64,000 nucleotides of DNA, from assembly GCA_905183005.1 (NCBI GenBank), contig CAJJDO010000075.1:338649-402648 (forward strand). Reading direction: 5' to 3'. The first letter of the stretch is position 1. The number at the start of each line of letters is the position of its first letter. The stretch comes from Paramecium pentaurelia (Eukaryota; Ciliophora; Oligohymenophorea; Peniculida; Parameciidae). The notes beneath the pieces are model-generated. The model saw only the letters and a list, made by a program, of their open reading frames with translations. It had not been told where the DNA came from and did no database searches. Made by a program: the position numbers and the translations under genes. Of this stretch, positions 40,034-53,856 are shown piece after piece.

Positions 40034-43000
40034 TCATTTCTTTATTATCATATTCAATATTAGCATTTAGGCGAACTCTTGCATTTTATAATATTATTTG
40101 ACATTAAAAATCTCTTTTATAATTGATTAATTTTTCAAATTTCCTTATAATTTTACTAAATATTTTTATTTTAGTTAATTTTCTTATTCTTAAATCTGTT
40201 TCTCAATTTCTTCTTAATCTTTTTCCATACTTTCTATTGCCATCTTACAGTAACTTTTAAATAAAATATTTTCATATCTTTAGAATATATCTTATGCTTC
40301 CTTCTCTTTTTTTGTTTTTTCTTCCTAAGCTTCATTTAGTTTAGATTAAAATAATTTTTGGTAATCATTTTTATCCTTATTTTATTATTTTTATTTTTAT
40401 TCATTTTTTTTATTTTCCTTGATTCTTTCATAATATCTTGTTAAATGATATTACTTTATATAATTAACTAAAGCATATAATTTTTCATATGATTCTAAAT
40501 TTTATTGATAATCTTTATTGAACTATTAGTATAAATCGTTATCCTTTGAAATTTTCATCTGTAATTCATTGATGTTAGAATATATCTTAAGAATATAATC
40601 TTTTAATTCATTTAATTACTAAGGATTTAATTATTAATTCGATATCTTATCATTTATTTAATTTAATTCTATTTGCAATTATTCTTCCTACATTTTTAAT
40701 TATTCATAGTTCTAAATTAAATTATCATCTATCTCGGTAAAATTTATTTCTATTGATTTTTCAAACACTTTATTTGCTACAATCTTTAACCGATCACCTT
40801 TATATTTATTAGTTTATTGTAATTTTTTGATCATCTCTTCAATTTGTTATGTTAAATACCCTCTTTATGTTTTAATATCATTTAATTCTTAAATAAATAA
40901 CTAACTATTTAGATTTTAAATTTCTAAATATTCTTCTAAAATCTTTATTTCTTCTTACAATTATTTTTCAAGTTTCTCTTTTTTGTCATGCTCTTTTTTA
41001 TAAAATTCAATACTTTATTAAAAAGCTTTTGAGAATTCTTTATACCTATTCTATAATTGATTATTTAACTCTAAAATTTCATTTTCTTATTCACTTTTAT
41101 ATTTATCTTCTATTTCTTACTTTAATTGCTCTACTTATTCTATTTTATCTTTTTCTTTTTACTTTATTTTTTTCTAGAATTCTTCCAAAAATTGTATTTA
41201 GCAATCGATACTTTCACAGGAATTTGATTATTAAATTTATTTGAAAGTTTCAAATTGATTGTACAATTCTTATTTGGTTTAATCTATATTTTATCTTTGA
41301 TTATTTAATTTAACTTTTTGATCATTTTTACAATATTGGTTATTGATTAATTTATCAATTTATTCGGTGAATTCATTTATTTTTCTAAAAAATGACTGTA
41401 ATTACTCTTCTACATTTTCATATGTTTTGTTATAAGTTTAATCATCATTGTAAATCCATTAATACCATTAATTATAAAATTTGCTATACTCTTTTAATGA
41501 TGATTGAATTTTTTAATATTTTTTTTCGAATTCTTAATAGGCCATTTCATTTCTTTAAGAAATTTTTTCCTTTAGAAAATTTAACCTACGAAAATCTTTT
41601 TCAATTTAATTTAAAATTATATTTATCTTAGATGCATATTTTTTATTTTTAGATAAACATTTAAATTTCTCTAATATATCATTTAAAGTGTTGTTTAAAT
41701 CATCAATTTATTTATGATGTTCATCTAAATATTGATTATCGATTTATTTAAGACATTTATTTGCCTCTTCAATTAAAATTTTGAGTCTTTTTTAAGATTA
41801 TTAAAGTTCTTCAAGTTTGCTATTGCTATACTAATAATGAGGAATTAGTTGTATTTAATCAAATTATTATATCATCCTCTCTTACTATTCTAATACTTAA
41901 ATATCTTATGTTATTATTTATTGCTATTGTATAACATCTTAAATCTTCACTTCTCCTTAAAATTATAGTTTAATTCTTTAATAATACTTAATTTGTTCTG
42001 AAATTGTTTTAATCTACAGAAATTATTAATTATATTATTTTTTTACAATTTCAAATAAAGATTGATTATATTCTTTTTCTTTTCGATATTAATCAGATAA
42101 TTCTTTATCTTTTAATTGTTTTTCTAGTAAACTTTATTACTTTTATATATATTCCATTATGAAATTTTTGTCTTAAATAAATTATTCACTTTCTTAAGCT
42201 AGCTAAGTTTCGTATTCTTTCAGATTCTCTTTTGTCTAAATTTATTAAATCTATTATAATTTCTATTCATTCTTTTTGATATTTTCTGAATATTTCTCTT
42301 ACTCTTTTTTTATATATATTGACAATTACTATTTTTCTTAATCTTCTATATTAATTTAATTAATAGTTTTTTCCTTTTTGGTGAGGATTTAAATAAAATT
42401 CTAAATTTTATCCAAAAAATCATTCTAACTTTTTGTCAGCTATTATTATATTTATTATATTTATTATATTTCTATTTCTTTAATTTTTTGTAAATTCTAT
42501 TCTATTTTCTATAATAAAGTTTTCAAATCAATTCTGTTTTTTCTTTCTTTTTATAACATAGAGTTAATTAAATCATATTGAGGTTATCCTTTTCTAACAA
42601 ATTAGTTTATTCTATTGTCTATCTCTTCTTAATTTAAATTATTCCCCTCTTTTACAACATTTTTTACATTATTAGCTAATAATTACATTAAACTAAAAAC
42701 CTTAAAAAAAATTTTATTTGGTAAGTAGTTCATATAGTATAATACCAAGACTCCAAATATCAGCAGTCTTATCTTATGTTCCCTCTTCTAACATTACTTC
42801 AGGCGCCATGTAATTGAAAGTCCCTACTTGTTATGTTTTAAGATTTGAAGAACTATTTATTACTAATCCAAAATCTATTAATTTGACTTAATAATCTTAA
42901 TTTTCATTTTGAAAATAGACAAAATTTTCTGGTTTCAAATCTCTATGAAAATAGCCTAAATCATGTAATTCTATTACTCCTTTAACCATCTTAATATATA

Positions 43001-43383
43001 ATATATCTTACCTATTCAAATATCTTAATTTTCTAAAATTCACTAAGAGATGTATTAGATTTTATCAAATTTGAGATATTATCTTTACCTTTTTCCATTT
43101 AAATATAAAAACTTTCCTTTTCTTCTATTCCAAGTATTTTAATTATATATTGGCATTTAGGTTTTATATATTTTTGTTATATTCTAATTTATTCAAGCAC
43201 TTCTATTTCATCTTTGGAACTTTTATCTACTTATTTAATGATAAATTAGTCATTTTAACAACAAAATAGCTTTCCTATATAATTAGTAGATTTAGTACCC
43301 TTAGTATCTAATAGTTTAAGGTTTTCATACCTTTTGCCATCTATAACGAGAGTTTTATTTTTAGCTTCAGAGATTTGATTCAT
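40034..43383 (-). CDS. Protein kinase with coiled-coil tail (paralog 3)
   Basis: About 1100 aa from ATG 43383 to TGA 40034-40036, with introns 42990-43011 (22 nt) and 42676-42700 (25 nt); the frame closes. It is the diverged third copy of the family at 71-4201 and 10478-13855: the two introns lie at the same places and the C-terminal ~900 residues align along most of their length. The N-lobe differs: there is no normal glycine-rich loop (LLDTKGTKSTNYIGKLF in its place), while the lysine region (FIIKQV), HRDLKPENF, IDFGLV and YMAPEVM are kept. The leader is short (MNQISEAKNKTLVIDG). It may have weak or altered ATP binding. Confidence 0.85.
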
Positions 43384-43584
43384 TCAAAAATTTTGCTAAT
43401 AGAATTATAAATCAATTTTCTGTGGAAGTATTTAATAAAAATAGATGTTGTAATTATATTCAATTTTTATTTGTAATAATTTAGTTATTCAATGATGATG
43501 TTAATTGTTTATTGTATAAATTTTAATTCATTATTACAAGTAGATCATTTTACCAAAAAATAAAATAAATTAATATAGGTATTA

Positions 43585-45768
43585 ATGTCTTAATAGTAGC
43601 AGAATTTATCAAGTTTTTTAGAACACAATTTGGATCCCATAACAAGTAGATATATAATGGGGAAGTATTTAATGATGGATGGTGGCGAATAATCTTTAGA
43701 TTTAAGACATATGTGCGATAATGTAAAATTAGAAATGTAATTAATTGAAAAAGAGGCAGCATATGACTATTTAAAAGTATCTATAAAGTGAAAAATATAA
43801 GGTTGAAAAAGAGATGTATGAATTGGATGGTGAAATAGAAAAGAGTGATGCAATTTTAGGAGAGTTAGAGAATGTTTTACTTAATTTCAAGGATTATTTG
43901 AATGATATTAAATCTGAAATGACATAATTATAAGAGAGAAGTGTAAAGATGAATACTTCATTAACAAATAGAAAAGCATTATCATAGATATTATCTAGTT
44001 TTGTTGATTAAGCTGTATTAGATCCTTCTTTAATTGATAATATATGCAATAAAGAAATTAATGATTAATATGTGGAATACATTAGAATATTATGCTCAAA
44101 ATTAGAATACCTGAAAAACACTGAATTAACTGATGCAAATGCTGTAAAGAATCTAGGACCAGAACTAATTAAATTAAAAAATACAGCTTGTAAAAGAGTC
44201 AGAGAATTTATGATAGATAAATTAAATCAATTAAAGAAACCAAAAATAAATATTCAATAATATTAAATTTAGGAATTGGTTAAGTATAAGATATTCACAG
44301 AATTTATGAAAGATCATTATTTAGATATTTATGTAGAATTATGTAATCTTTATACAGATGCTATGAGTAAATTGTATTTGAGTAATATGAAGATTTATGT
44401 TGCTGAAATACATAAATTAACAATTGATGTTTATTTACGCAATGATCTTATTGTACCTGATAGTCAATAAAATTATAGGCCTTAATTGAATTTAAGAAAT
44501 GTTGTAGGATTAAATATTGAGAATAGATCAATATTTTAATTGATGAATCGAGATTAAATATTGTAATTTATGGATGAAGAACCTTTATTACATACTTAAT
44601 TGAATTAGAAAAATTAGAAAATTTTAATTGAATAATACTTTAAAACAATAAATAAAGTATTGATTGATACTGTATTACATGAAGATAGATTTAGTTAAGA
44701 TTTTTTTAGTTTGAAACCTGATTAAAATAGACTTATTTTTAGTGGTGTTTTTAAGAATACTATTTAATTTATATTGGATCATTTAAAATAGACTGTTAAC
44801 ATATTTGACATATTTGCATTTTTATTAATAATATTATTAAATGAGAGATTTTAAAAACATATGCATTCTAAAAATTCATATGTATTAGATTTTTATTTTG
44901 AATAAGTGAATATGATTTTATGGCCAAAGTTTGAATAAGTTTTTGATACTCACATCTAAAGTATTTAAAGTACTAATGTGAGATTGTATAGATCATTAGA
45001 AAAATATTATGGATTTAGAAGTTTTGTTATGAGATATATTGATCTTACATTATCATTATATAAATTGTATGCATACTTTGAAGATAACAAAATGATTGTA
45101 AGTAGAATTAATTAATTGAGATTAAGATATTTTGATTTAATCAAAAGAACTGGAGCAGAATTTGAGATTGAAATAGATAGGATAACATATACATTATCAG
45201 TCTATGAAATGATTGTTTCAGCATATAATACAACTTAGATGACAACTTATAAAAAAGAATTTTCAGAAGAAACCTTATTTTTGGAAAAAGAGACAAATAA
45301 GTTTAGTGAGAAATTAATTGAGATTTATTTAAAAGAATTGTTTGGGAATCTTGTTGATTTCATATAGAAATATGCAAAAGAGGAAAGTGAATTAGAACTT
45401 AATTTATATGATAATAAATAATAATCAGAAATAAGGGTTGTAGAGAAAGTATAGAATATTAATTAAGTAGATAATAAGAAATTGATTGAAAATATAAGTT
45501 AAGTATGTTTATAAATATATATCAATAGGATGTGAATTTGTCTTGGAATAAGAGAGTTGATGTGTTTAGATTGGAATGTGAAAAACATTTCTAGGGTACT
45601 AATTTGATGAAGAGTTTGTTAAAGAAATTTTTATAAACTTTTATGGCTTATTATAATGCATTTTATAAGTATGCCAAGACAAATCATCCTATGTATGTGG
45701 CCAATCTAACTCAAGTCACAACAATCATGAAAGAAATTAAAGCTATATAAACAAAATATAATATGTGA
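43585..45768 (+). CDS. VPS52: Vacuolar protein sorting protein 52 (GARP/EARP subunit)
   Basis: 710 aa from ATG 43585 to TGA 45766, with introns 43777-43801 (25 nt) and 45503-45528 (26 nt); the frame closes. VPS52 is a core subunit of the GARP and EARP tethering complexes that capture endosome-derived vesicles at the trans-Golgi or recycling endosomes. The N-terminal coiled coil (residues ~40-130) is followed by the typical VPS52 stretch ELVKYKIFTEFMKDHYLDIY and YTDAMSKLYLSNMKIYVAEI. The C-terminus ends in QVTTIMKEIKAIQTKYNM. The length is close to that of other VPS52 proteins. Confidence 0.85.
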
Positions 45769-45968
45769 ACTTATTGATAAATATATATTTATAAAAAAGT
45801 TATAATATATTTATATAATTATAAGGTTATAGTATAGAATAATAATATTATCAAACCAAAAAAGAACAAAAGACACTATCCAAGCAACCCTATATTCATT
45901 TATTATAATGTTAGACTTATAGTTTATAAACATATTTCAATCTCTTGCTTCAACTAGAATTGAGTATT

Positions 45969-46214
45969 ATGAAAACTAAAAAGGATTTAAAAAATAGAAT
46001 ACTTATAAGTATCTTTTTAATATTTAGTATAGTTGTCCCAATTGGTTTGTGTTGGTTATTTATAAGAAGGTTTGTTTTTATCATAATATTTATAACAATT
46101 CAAGAGTCTTTCTTTGGTAAATTTACAAAATCAAAAAACCTTTACAGTTAAAACAAAGACTTTAGGTCAATAAGAGAAAGTATTCAAATATTTAAAAATA
46201 TTTTATATTTATGA
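45969..46214 (+). CDS. Small membrane peptide (possible)
   Basis: 81-codon frame with the ATG at 45969 and TGA at 46212. It carries a strong hydrophobic stretch (LISIFLIFSIVVPIGLCWLF) after a basic start (MKTKKDLKN), followed by a second hydrophobic part. An overlapping frame (ATG 45908, TGA 46265, 119 codons) is also open; the hydrophobic frame looks more protein-like. Neither has a recognised relative. Confidence 0.35.
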
Positions 46215-46535
46215 GTTTCAAAAAAGTATGGATTATTAAATAAGCAAGCTTACTTTAAATCAAATGATATATATAATATATGCAAGTAAGATGAAACCTA
46301 TTATGTTTGATGTGGAGTTGTGTTAAATAAATTTGTATATGAGAGCAGAAATATGTAAATGATGAAAATAAATTACAAAATATGATGAGAAAAAAAATAG
46401 ATAAGTGAATGAAGAGGTATGATAAGAAGATAACATAGGTTCATGAGAATATTGTTTATGATTTAGATAAATTATGATTATTTTTGTCATTATCATTATT
46501 AACAATATCTCTTTTTTTAACAATATTATTATTAT

Positions 46536-48069
46536 ATGAATAAATTTTGCGATTATAAGTCTTGTTAATTCAATATTAAACAACCTACAATAGAACAAAG
46601 ATCAAAACTAACAAAAGTTATGTGTCCTCTCTGTATGACTTCTAATTATTGTAGTATTCGATGCAGAGATCTTGACTGGTATTTTATAATATTTATGTTC
46701 AAGGCCAATCTATCATAAAGGAATCTGTAAGAAAACCTAACCTGACAGAGCTAAATCATGCAATGATACAATGGATTCTACATCGACTGTGAGTGTTAGA
46801 AGAAAACCTGAAGAATTTGAAATAATAACAATTGGTTCTAAATAGGAATTGGGAAGAGGTTCATATGGGTCAGTAAAACTTGTAAAGGACAAATAAAATG
46901 GATAATTGTTTGCAATGAAAATTGTAATAGTCTGATGTAATTTATCCATAGATGAACAAAAGGCAAGTACTTGAGTATTGTTCAGTGGAAAATCTAAAAA
47001 GGGAAATCAAAATACAACGTAAACTATTCCATTCGAACATTTGCAAACTCCATCATTATTTTGAAGATAAAGAAAATGTATATTTAGTTCTTGAATATGC
47101 TGGTATTAATTAAATTTTATAAGAAAATGGATCACTATTTCACTATATAAAAAAGAGAACCAAATTACCAGAGTAGGAAGCATTTGTTTATTTTTTTTAA
47201 ACTTGTCTTGGAATTGACTATTTACATAAAAATAATGTAATTCATAGAGATCTCAAAGTAATTTAGAAATTTAAATGAATAGCCAGAGAATCTCCTTTTA
47301 GACAATGAAGGTAATGTTAAAATATGTGATTTTGGTTGGAGTGCTGAGAGTTTGACAGAAAAACGAATGACATTCTGTGGAACTTATGAATATATGGTAG
47401 CTGTCATTTAATATTAAATAGGCTCCTGAAATGTTGAATAAATAACCACATGACTTTAGTCTAGATGTTTGGAGTTTGGGTATCTTATTATATGAACTCT
47501 TACATGGGAATGCCCCATTTAGAGGTAGGAATAATGAAGAATTATGTAATAAGATAAAATCTAGTCAGCCTATAAGCTTTGCTCCTACTTTATCTCATGA
47601 AGTTATAACTTTGATAAAAGGAATCTTGAAATTTATTCCATCTGAAAGATTTACAATGGATTAAATCTTCAATCATCCCTGGATGGTTAAACATGCTAAA
47701 AATTTCAATATAGATATTTGGACTTTTGTATACAAACCACTATTTCCTACGAGATAGATTCCATCGATGAACTTTAAGAATAATACTAAACCAATGGACA
47801 TTTAAAAAAAGGAACCTTCTACTAGACCCATGTCTTAGGATTACAGTAAATTCAAGACTCAAGAATAATAATCTAATTATAAGAATTATTCTTAGAATGA
47901 TTAGATTCGATAAGAAGATTTCAACAAACCTAGAATTAGCAGAATAACTAATAGAAATGAGATCTTACATCATTAATATCAATTATAATAATAATAATAG
48001 GAATAGAAATTGAGTTTTATGGATAGAGTTTTTTTGGCATTTGGATGTTTAAATAGAGAGAAAAAGTGA
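46536..48069 (+). CDS. Aurora-like kinase with N-terminal MYND-type zinc finger
   Basis: 469 aa from ATG 46536 to TGA 48067; five introns (46679-46703, 46924-46951, 47103-47123, 47258-47282, 47397-47421) and a frame that closes. Residues 6-57 form a MYND-like finger: CDYKSC, then CPLC, YCSIRCRDLDW-P-IYHKGIC, with intron 1 splitting the conserved Trp codon. The kinase starts near residue 90: LGRGSYGSVKLV, LFAMKI, HRDLKPENLLLD, CDFGWSAES and TFCGTYEYMAPEML. DFGWS plus the CGT activation loop is the Aurora signature, including the Thr that Auroras autophosphorylate. The last ~110 residues are Gln/Asn-rich. Aurora kinases act in mitosis and cilium disassembly; the finger suggests a built-in protein-docking module. 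Confidence 0.85.
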
Positions 48070-48145
48070 TAATTTACTTGAATATTGATTATATTTTATT
48101 AAAATAATAGTATTAGGATTGTAATAATTGATTTTAAATATTACT

Positions 48146-48535
48146 ATGAAAACTATAAAAGGTATTGGAGTTGACATAGTTAATAATTAAAGAATGTTAA
48201 ATATTATCTAAGCATAATATGCTGAGAGATTTTTGTTTAAAGTACTTCATCCATCAGAGATTGAATAATTTAAAGGGAAATAAACAATTTAATTGCAATA
48301 ATAATTTATAGCTTCTAGATGGGCTGTTAAAGAAGCACTTGTAAAGGCTTCAGGTTTTAAAGAATTAGTATTTCCAGAAGTGTAAATTTGCAGATAGAAT
48401 TAGAAACCTAATATTGTATTACACAATAGAAATTTAGAATATTTTAATAAGAATTTTGGAAGTGAATTTGAGATACAAGTTAGCATTTCTCATGAAGATA
48501 ATTACTCAATAGGATTTGTTATTTTGTTGTTTTGA
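48146..48535 (+). CDS. Holo-acyl-carrier-protein synthase (AcpS-type)
   Basis: 129 aa, intronless (ATG 48146, TGA 48533). It transfers 4'-phosphopantetheine from CoA to acyl carrier proteins. The motifs are clear: GIGVDIVNNQRM at the N-terminus with the metal-binding Asp, RFLFKVLHPSEIEQF, ASRWAVKEALVKASG with the catalytic Glu/Lys, and VSISHEDNYSIGFVIL near the end. The length matches bacterial AcpS (about 120-130 aa). No clear mitochondrial leader is visible, though the partner may be mitochondrial ACP. Confidence 0.85.
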
Positions 48536-48578
48536 TTTATTTATATTGTGTTTAAGATATAATTATTTTATAATAAGA

Positions 48579-51419
48579 ATGTCAATAAAATAAAATGTAA
48601 TAAAAAGACTGAGTATTCAAAGCAAGCAAATTGAAAATTACCTTTAAGAAGAAGGATTACAATTGATAGGTATAGTTAAAATATAATAAGGTGATCAATC
48701 ATATGGTGAACTTAAATTTCAAATTTGGAGTTATAACAAAACATAGATCACTTTACTTAAGGAGTAATAATATGTTGATCCAGAACAACTTAAGAAAATG
48801 GAAGATAATGAGGATAAAAATAAAGAATGGGACAAGTGTAGAATATTTAATATAATACGACCAGAAGAACCTAAAAAAATAATTTGGGATTTAATAGGAA
48901 TGGCATTCATTTTTATATAAATGATATTGATTCCATTGATTTTAACATTTGGATTAAATTTAGATGAAGGATTTAGTATATTTAGTAATATAATGGATTA
49001 TTATTTTCTTGTTGATATTGTATTACAATTTTAGACTGGATACTACAATAAGTAAATTATATTAAATTATGATAGAGGTAATTATATCTATCAAAGAAGG
49101 AAGATTGCATTAAATTATTTAAAATTATGGTTTTGGTTAGATTTGATATCTTCATTTCCTTATGATGGAATTATCTCACTTACTTTAGAAGAATCTAATC
49201 AAAAAGATGTATAAAGAAATACATAGATAATTAAAATAATGAGGATTTTAAGATTTGTTAAAGTTATTAGATTGATGAGAGCTTTGAAACTTAAAAAGAT
49301 AATTAATCAAATTGAAGATTCCTTATCTTTGGATAAATCTATAACATCATTTATTTAATTCTTAAAGATCTGTCTTATTATACTTTGTTTATCACATTGG
49401 TTAGCATGTATATGGAATGCAATAAGATTGCTTTAACCAAATGAATAAGATTGGTATTCATAATATTTTATTAATTATAATTAAGAATTGGATAATGATC
49501 CAAATTATTGGTTTAATTAATATGTAGCAGGAATTTATTTTAGGTATATTTTATATTATATCAGAAATAAAGCATAACAACTATGATCACAATTGGATAT
49601 GGAGATATTTCACCAAAAAATACAATAGAAAGATCTTTTGGTGTATTTGTGATGATTTTAGCTTCTGGAGTATTCGGATATGTGATGAATTCTATTGTCT
49701 TACTTTTTTAGAATACAAACGAATCTCTAGAAGAATTATTAATAAAAAATGATTCTGCAAAAAAGTTAAATTTTAAGTTAATATTATAGATATTTAAAAC
49801 ATAAATGTATAAATAAATCACTTTAAGCAAGAATTAAGAATTATTTAGAATGGTTAATAGAAGATGAATAATTATAAAAAGGATATGCACATAACACTTT
49901 AGAGAAATTATCATTACCATTAAGAAATTAAGTTACTTAATTAGTACATGGAAATATGATGAGTTAGATTAGATTCTTAAGAAAGAATTTCTCTCCAATT
50001 CTTTTAAAGAATCTAGCTTTTATATTTTAAGAAGAAAGTATTATTATAAATAATAAATTAGTATATAATCCTGAAGATTGGATAATTAAACATGATGATC
50101 CTATTGATGATTCTACATCTATTTATTTTATATTAAATGGGAGAGTATCAATATGTTTTCCAAAAACCAAAGGAATTATTGATATTTAAGAATTGACTAA
50201 AAAATAATATTTTGGTGAAATTTCTTTTTTTGCTAATGTTCCTAGATGTGCATCTGTTAAAGCAAGAAATTTCATTAATATATTTAGACTTTCAAGAAAA
50301 GCATTTTTAGAATAATGTGAAAATGAAGATTTAGAATAATTCTTTTAATTCAAATTTAATATTGAATTTGAATAGAAATTAGAAGATTTAAATATTAAAT
50401 GTTATGTATGTTCTGCACCTAATCATACTGCCAAATATTGTCCTAATACTCATTATATTGTTAATAAATATGATAGAATAAATATTATTGAAAAATATAA
50501 TGATGAAATCAAATTAATGATAAATTCTAAAAGAAGATTAAGAAAAAAATCAAAAACTTTTATTAATTTATCTAAAAATTAATTAGCTTTTTAATAAATT
50601 ACTTCTGATCTTTATACTCTTGAAAAATATTTAAATTCATTTAAAAAGAATAAATTAACAACCTTAAGAATTAAAGATTCTTTTAAAACTGATTCAATTA
50701 AAGAGTATACTAATTTTGTTCCATATTCAAATTTAGGATCTATTGCAAGATTATAAAATTATAATGCTGAAATGTATGCTGAAACTGTTAGATAATTAAA
50801 AGATAAAGAAAAAAAGAATAAATTAAAAAGTAAATTTGTATAATTACTTCATAATAAATAATAAAAAAGATCATCATAATAATCATTAAAAAATTCAACT
50901 AATAAATTTTCTAAACTTGTCTTTGATGTTAATAAACTTAAATTATAGTAAAAATTAGAAGAATAATCTCAATCCATTAAAGAAGACAATCATCATTATT
51001 AATCAAAATTGTAAAGATTAACATCCCCTAAAAATCCTTATATTAGATATTAAACTAATACTAAATTAAAAAGAATGCCTAGAAAAATCTTCTTTGATGA
51101 ATTAAATGAAACAGATAAATTTTAATAAACAATCATTGATGTAATACCTGAAGATGCTTTAGAAAGTCCAGCTTAACTCTTAAAATAAACAAAATCCATT
51201 AAATTAAATATTAAACCATTTAAAATGTTCAAATCTACAGAATCAACTATTGTAGAATCTGTACAATATCCTGATCTTTATATAGAGAAACATGTAAAGA
51301 GAAGTCAATCAAATGAATAAATTAATTCAATTAAGAATGAACTTCAAATTCATCATAAAGTATTTCTCGAAAACATGATATATCTTGTTGTAAACTATAA
51401 ACTACAAAATTGTAAATGA
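48579..51419 (+). CDS. Cyclic-nucleotide-gated K+ channel with CCHC zinc knuckle
   Basis: 928 aa from ATG 48579 to TGA 51417, with introns 49544-49572 (29 nt) and 49765-49789 (25 nt); the frame closes. Six-transmembrane channel of the EAG/CNG/HCN class: S1 around FIFIQMILIPLILTFG, a charged S4 (RILRFVKVIRLMRALKLKK), the selectivity filter TIGYGDISP, then a C-linker and a CNB domain with YFGEISFFANVPRCASV (Glu and Arg present). After the CNB domain comes CYVCSAPNHTAKYC, a CxxCxxxxHxxxxC knuckle. A long basic, Ser/Gln-rich tail follows. Such channels set ciliary membrane excitability in Paramecium. Confidence 0.9.
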
Positions 51420-51499
51420 TCAAAATAAAAACATATTTATTAATCAATACTTTATATATTATATTTTCTATTTTCAAAATTTTTATTAATATTTAGATA

Positions 51500-53786
51500 A
51501 TGAATGTTCATAAAAAAATTCTTGAAAAGAGTGGAAGATTGGACACTTAATATGCTCAATAATAATAATAATAATCACATATGAAGGAAGAAGAATATAT
51601 TAAAAATAAAGAAAATGGTGAACATTAATAATTTAATGCCTCTTATAATAATATTAGATGTACATCAAATGTATTCCCACATTCAAAATAAACATATATA
51701 GATGCTAAGATTCCATTTGCTATTATGATTTAACCTTATGGATAATCTGTATATGATGGATTTGTATAAATCAATAATGGAGGCTATCCTATTATTAGAT
51801 GTGCAAATTGTAGAGCATATTTGAATCCTTATATGAAATTTATAGATGATTATGACTATTTAAAATGCAACTTCTGTAGTTTGATTACTTAAATTGAATT
51901 CAATACAATAACAAAAGAAAATGCAAATGAAAAACCTGAATTAACTATGGGATCTTATGATATCAAAGCAGGTTAAGAATATCAAATGAGACCACCTATG
52001 GCTCCTGCATATTTTTTTATGATTGATGTTTCAACAAAGAGTGAAGCACTTTTAGGAATTATAGGATAAGTTATGAATGAATTAATAATAAGTGAAACAT
52101 TTAATGAAAGAACTTTATTTGGATTCTTAACATTTGATTCATCTATTCATTTATACAATTTCAATTCAAAACTTAAATAAGCTTAGATGTATGTATTAAC
52201 AGATGATAATTAATTGCCTATGCCTGGAGATTATCTATTTAATTTATAAGACTCTAAAGACATTATTGTTGGATTCTTGAATTCTTTAGATCGACTATTT
52301 CCAAAACCTCTTTTGAGAAGTACATAATTTATGGAAGCATTAAAAATATCATAAAAATTAATATAAGATAATGGAGCTAAATTAATTATCTTAACATCTT
52401 CACCAATTAAAGAATTGAGTATTTTGGAGAATGAAAAATAATAATAATTATATTTACATAAAAGTAAATCAATATTAACATAATTGACTGAAAGTATGTA
52501 TTTTCAATTTATATGTCCATCAATATTTGTTATTCCAAATAATTATATGAATATATATACTATAAATCAATTAGCAACCTATTTAAATGGAGATTTATTT
52601 TATTATGATGATCCAACAGTATATAGTAAGAAGTTGTTATTAATGTTTAAGCAACAAGATTTAGAAATGACTTAAAAGAAGTATTGAGTAGAGATTATGC
52701 CTGGGAATCAGTTTTTAGAATTAGAACATCTGTTGGATGGAAAATTAAACATATTTATGGTAATTATGTTGTTAAAACATCTGATTTATTGAATATTAAT
52801 AATTGCGATGAGTAAATATTGATAATCATTATTGATAGTTAAAAAGTCTTGCTTTATGAATTAGAATTAATTGAACCTAATCTATCTTATGATCATCTCT
52901 ATATATAAACTGCTTTATTATATACATCTTCAAAAAGTGAGAGAAGAATTAGAGTTCATAATTTATGTATTCCCTTAAGTAATTCTGTCAAAACTATATA
53001 TTCACATATTGATTAATGTACCTTAGCTATGACCATATTTAAAATGGCTTTGTTTTAAATTAATTCAGTTAAGAATTTGACTCCTGTTAAAGATTTCATA
53101 ATCTCAACCATTAGATCCATTTTTTATAATTGCAAGTTATACAATATAAATTTGGATCAAATGCATGCTTATTCATTGGGTATCATGAAATCTATTATAA
53201 TGAATTACACATATGATAAATAAAGTATATTGACAGATTATATCAATTACTTTAGAATTATATTTTAGTATATTCATTATGATGAATTGGTTACCTATTT
53301 AGTACCATAATTATATAATGTAACTAATTTATAAGAACATGAATGTGTTTATGATGATTAGGGTTAATTTGTTTATCCATAATAATTATCTTTGGTTCTA
53401 GCTGAATTATAAAGTGGAGGTCTATATCTGATGGATTGTGGATACTGTTTAATTTTATATATATGCAAGTAAGTGAATTTGTAATTAGAGAATTCATGAT
53501 CCGACTTAATTAGTAGATCTATTTGATGAAGAATACCATACTAAACATTTATATGAGGATGATCTATAATCAAATAATGCCATCTATACTCTTATTTCCC
53601 AATTAAGATAGTATTATTATATCTATTATAAAAAGCAATAAATTTACAAAGTATGCACCATTATACATTGTCAAATAAGATTGTAAGAGTTTATGGGAAG
53701 ATGTATTTCTATAAAATCTAATTTATGATGATTTTAATCCTAATTATAGGATGGATTATAATAGATTTGTTTAATATATTGGTTGA
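51500..53786 (+). CDS. SEC24: COPII coat protein Sec24
   Basis: About 737 aa from ATG 51500 to TGA 53784. Sec24 is the cargo adaptor of the COPII coat at ER exit sites. The zinc finger is visible (IIRCANCRAYLNPYMKF, then LKCNFCSLITQIEF), followed by the trunk (PAYFFMIDVSTKSEALLGII), the beta-sandwich/helical region (RFRNDLKEVLSRDYAWESVF) and a gelsolin-like C-terminus (GGLYLMDCGYCLILYIC). Introns: 52626-52651 (26 nt), 53469-53490 (22 nt, ending GAG) and 53611-53635 (25 nt); with them the frame closes, but the second is unusual at its 3' end. The N-terminal Pro/Gln-rich arm is shorter than in yeast or animals. Confidence 0.85.
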
Positions 53787-53856
53787 TAATATAATTGTCT
53801 ATATATATATATACAAATATAGTATATATATAATTATAAAATTTAAATAATATAAT

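Noticed and set aside
45908..46267. 119-codon plus-strand ORF
   Set aside because: It overlaps the frame with a clear hydrophobic segment and has no distinguishing feature. Long ORFs arise easily when TGA is the only stop.
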